From Podila epigama (lineage: Eukaryota > Mortierellomycota > Mortierellomycetes > Mortierellales > Mortierellaceae), in contig JAAAVE010001107.1 of the NCBI GenBank assembly GCA_015679605.1, positions 1-10,184 on the forward strand: a DNA stretch of 10,184 bases, written 5' to 3'. The stretch's first letter is position 1, and each line of letters starts with the position of its first letter. Below are positions 8,581 through 10,184 of this stretch, one piece after another. The notes under the pieces were generated by a model. That model ran no database searches and was not told where the DNA came from. It was given only the letters and a program-made list of their open reading frames with translations. The position numbers were made by a program, and so were the translations under genes.

Positions 8581-8735
8581 TTACTTCTTCTGTTGATCAA
8601 TATTATCCTGAATGACAAGCAGAATGTCAATGGTAAAATATATATTCACCTGTTCGTCACCTCCAACTTGCCTCTTGACCAAATACAGCTCCTTTGTCAC
8701 ACAGCTGCTTTCATATGGTTGGTGGACAATCCCCC
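8581..8735 (-). CDS. Possible 3' end of a small unrecognised gene
   Basis: On the minus strand an acceptor-like tttag precedes an open segment (8735-8650) reading GIVHQPYESSCVTKELYLVK then RQVGGDEQ. A donor-like CAG/gtgaat follows, then a short 42-nt intron ending tcattcag, then DNIDQQKK and TAA at 8583-8581. The 42 nt are also open in frame, so splicing is not forced. Composition looks more protein-like than the surrounding UTR, but the segment is short and I found no matching 5' exon or start codon. It lies downstream of the Topors-like gene on the same strand, past that gene's poly(A) signal. It could be chance. Confidence 0.22.
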
Positions 8736-8814
8736 CTAAAACAGTAAGCCATGAGAATCAATGCATGCTACCGTTGCTGTTGTGTACATGTACATGAAGA
8801 TCTGTTGGAAAACG

Positions 8815-8820
8815 TTTATT
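8815..8820 (-). terminator. Poly(A) signal for the Topors-like gene
   Basis: TTTATT on the plus strand reads AATAAA on the minus strand, 233 nt after the stop codon at 9054-9056. It is the nearest canonical hexamer downstream of that gene. Confidence 0.5.
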
Positions 8821-9053
8821 TTTATCGAGATCTCGAGATGAAGTTTTTTTTTTTCCCATCTTATCTCTTTGTAAGGGGGGTGGTCTACAGCATACATTCT
8901 TCTGCTCGTGTATGTATCTTTCGTTCGTATACATTCCCATGGGAATATTGTCACTCTCACGATTGGTTTCGTCTTGGCTCGCCTTGCGAGGTGTAGCATG
9001 TCAACATCAATGGCTGGTTTGCATTGGTGTCTAGACCAAGCAATGGGACACTG

Positions 9054-10158
9054 TCATGTCGACGGTTTCCCGTGGCGTGCATGGTACAATGCTTTTTCCT
9101 GCTGCAGCTTTGCCTCCAGCATGGCCTGCAGGCTATTCTGGCCTCGATCCAACAAAGGCGCTCTATTGCATACTGATGGATTTCTGCTCTGCCTGTTGCT
9201 CCTACTCCTACTCCTACTCCTACTCCTGCTCATGCTCCTGCTCCTGCTGCTGGAGTTACTCCTACTATTTGTTCTTCTTCCTCTACTCTTGCTTCTACTC
9301 GTACTCCTACCCCCACCCCTACTCCTACTCCTACTCTTGCTCCTACCCCTGGTCCGCTTGCGGCCTCCATGTCCATACAGCAATGTTTTCTCTCGATCAT
9401 TGCTCCTAGATCTGCTTCTACCCCGAAATGATTGGGTCCGACTCCAGTTGCGACCTTGACTTGAGCTGCTTTCTGAGTCCCCTCTGGATCGGCCTCTGCC
9501 CCTACTCGTCATGCTTACATTCCTGTTCACAACTGTACTCTGGTGCTGAGTGTGTACCCCTTGAATGCCAGTATCATCTAACAAAGAATCGCCATGACGT
9601 CCAGTTGATGTCTGTCCATGATCTTCTTGCCCCCTCAAATGACGGTGGTTGGAGGAGGTGGATGGAAGATGGTCATACTGAGCCGCTCGATCATATGCCT
9701 CCATTGAAAAGGGTGACCTCGCAAAGGCAATGAGCTCATGCACAAATTGCTCCGTATGCTCGTGCAAGAACCCTCGTAATAGATCCTGTGCCTGATCCTT
9801 TTGCAAGTCATACCGTTTAAGTACTGCTATAATGTAATCTCGAATGAGTTCCAGCCCTGTCATGACCCCCGCCTTGCTTTCGGTATGAGAATTCACTCGT
9901 AATGAAGACCCAGGCGATGACGGTGATGACGACGACGACAATGATGAAGATGGAAGAGAGCCAAAAGGTTCCCTGTTGTCTGTGTCGTGGCGATGAGATG
10001 AAAGAGACATGATGGCTCCAAGTTCTCGTCGAATCCAAGGGATGAGTCGCTCAACCTTTTGAGGAAACACTTTGTAGAACTCTGGAGTAATTTGTTGGAA
10101 TCCAGATATCTTGTTGGCACCCATGTGTTTGACGAAAAGTTTGTGTCGATAAACATTC
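9054..10158 (-). CDS. Topors-like E3 ligase, last exon (5' partial)
   Basis: This is the C-terminal exon of a protein resembling Topors, a nuclear RING ubiquitin/SUMO E3 ligase with an RS-rich tail. The frame opens after a ctgtacag acceptor at 10159-10160 and begins NVYRHKLFVKH before the first in-frame Met (10124), so this Met is probably internal. Numbering from that Met, 1-40 holds a conserved-looking block (RLIPWIRREL at 26-35), 41-90 is Ser-rich linker, and 91-152 is the strongest family match, a helical region with QAQDLLRGFLHEHTEQFVHE and LIAFARSPFSMEAYDRAAQY. Residues 160-206 are a linker; 207-311 form a dense Arg-Ser/Gly-Arg tail (RSRSRS runs), as in Topors and splicing-related proteins; 329-348 is a final charged helix. 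The RING finger expected at the N-terminus is not in the window, so ligase activity is inferred from homology only. The tail is encoded by CTCCTA-type hexanucleotide repeats. Confidence 0.75.
9199..9228. repeat. CTCCTA hexanucleotide repeat within the RS tail
   Basis: Four perfect CTCCTA units plus one CTCCTG. On the coding minus strand this reads as alternating Ser and Arg codons. Related degenerate units extend to about 9345, so the RS tail appears to have grown by repeat expansion. Confidence 0.8.
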
Positions 10159-10184
10159 CTGTACAGTTTTTTTTTTTTTTTTTT
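10159..10184 (-). other. End of an upstream intron with T18 run at the window edge
   Basis: The minus strand reads A18, then ctgtac and AG, directly before the Topors-like exon. This is the 3' end of an intron whose upstream exon is outside the window. The plus strand ends in 18 T's. Confidence 0.6.

Larger units (their letters stand above)
8396..9053. other. Convergent 3' region, UNC93-like / Topors-like
   Basis: These 658 bp lie between two stops that face each other. It starts with T- and CT-runs after the UNC93-like stop, without a clear AATAAA. Three short perfect palindromes occur at 8783-8794, 8825-8836 and 8933-8946. A minus-strand AATAAA lies at 8815-8820. A possible minus-strand coding segment at 8581-8735 is listed separately. 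I see no tRNA. Confidence 0.5.

Noticed and set aside
8908-9459. Plus-strand frame with long Leu runs resembling a membrane protein
   Set aside because: It is the antisense shadow of the RS repeat in the Topors-like exon; CTCCTA units read as Leu on this strand.

Overview
The window looks like nuclear DNA from a fungus, probably an early-diverging lineage; a Mortierella-type genome is my best guess, made from the overall look of the proteins and not from any search. Evidence: spliceosomal introns of about 90-175 nt with GT..AG ends, AATAAA poly(A) signals, long A/T homopolymers, CT-rich promoters, and fungal-type proteins (MIC19, UNC93-like transporter). I see no bacterial operon, CRISPR array, rRNA gene, convincing tRNA or transposon.

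Layout: (1) 3-3028 +, the 3' part of a large gene, two exons in view, coding a mostly disordered His/Pro/Gln/Ser/Arg-rich protein whose C-terminal half holds scattered beta-rich segments resembling a C2 domain. (2) about 3239-4264 +, three visible exons of a WBP4/FBP21-like spliceosomal protein with a U1-type zinc finger but no WW domain. (3) 4571-5560 -, a five-exon gene for the MICOS subunit MIC19, convergent with gene 2. (4) 5561-7048, a 1.5 kb divergent intergenic region with simple repeats and an extreme pyrimidine-rich, G-free promoter. (5) 7049-8395 +, a complete intronless UNC93-like 12-helix membrane transporter. (6) 8396-9053, a convergent 3' region with a possible small minus-strand coding segment. 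(7) 9054-10158 -, the last exon of a Topors-like E3 ligase with an RS-rich tail; its RING part lies beyond the window, which ends in a T18 run.

The genes do not form a pathway. Two act in nuclear RNA or ubiquitin/SUMO biology (WBP4-like, Topors-like), one in mitochondrial cristae organisation (MIC19), one in membranes (UNC93-like), and one is unassigned. I found no defence system or other obviously new multi-gene system. The most unusual items are the interrupted C2-like protein, the WW-less WBP4 homologue, the A/T hairpin against a MIC19 splice site, and the G-free promoter.
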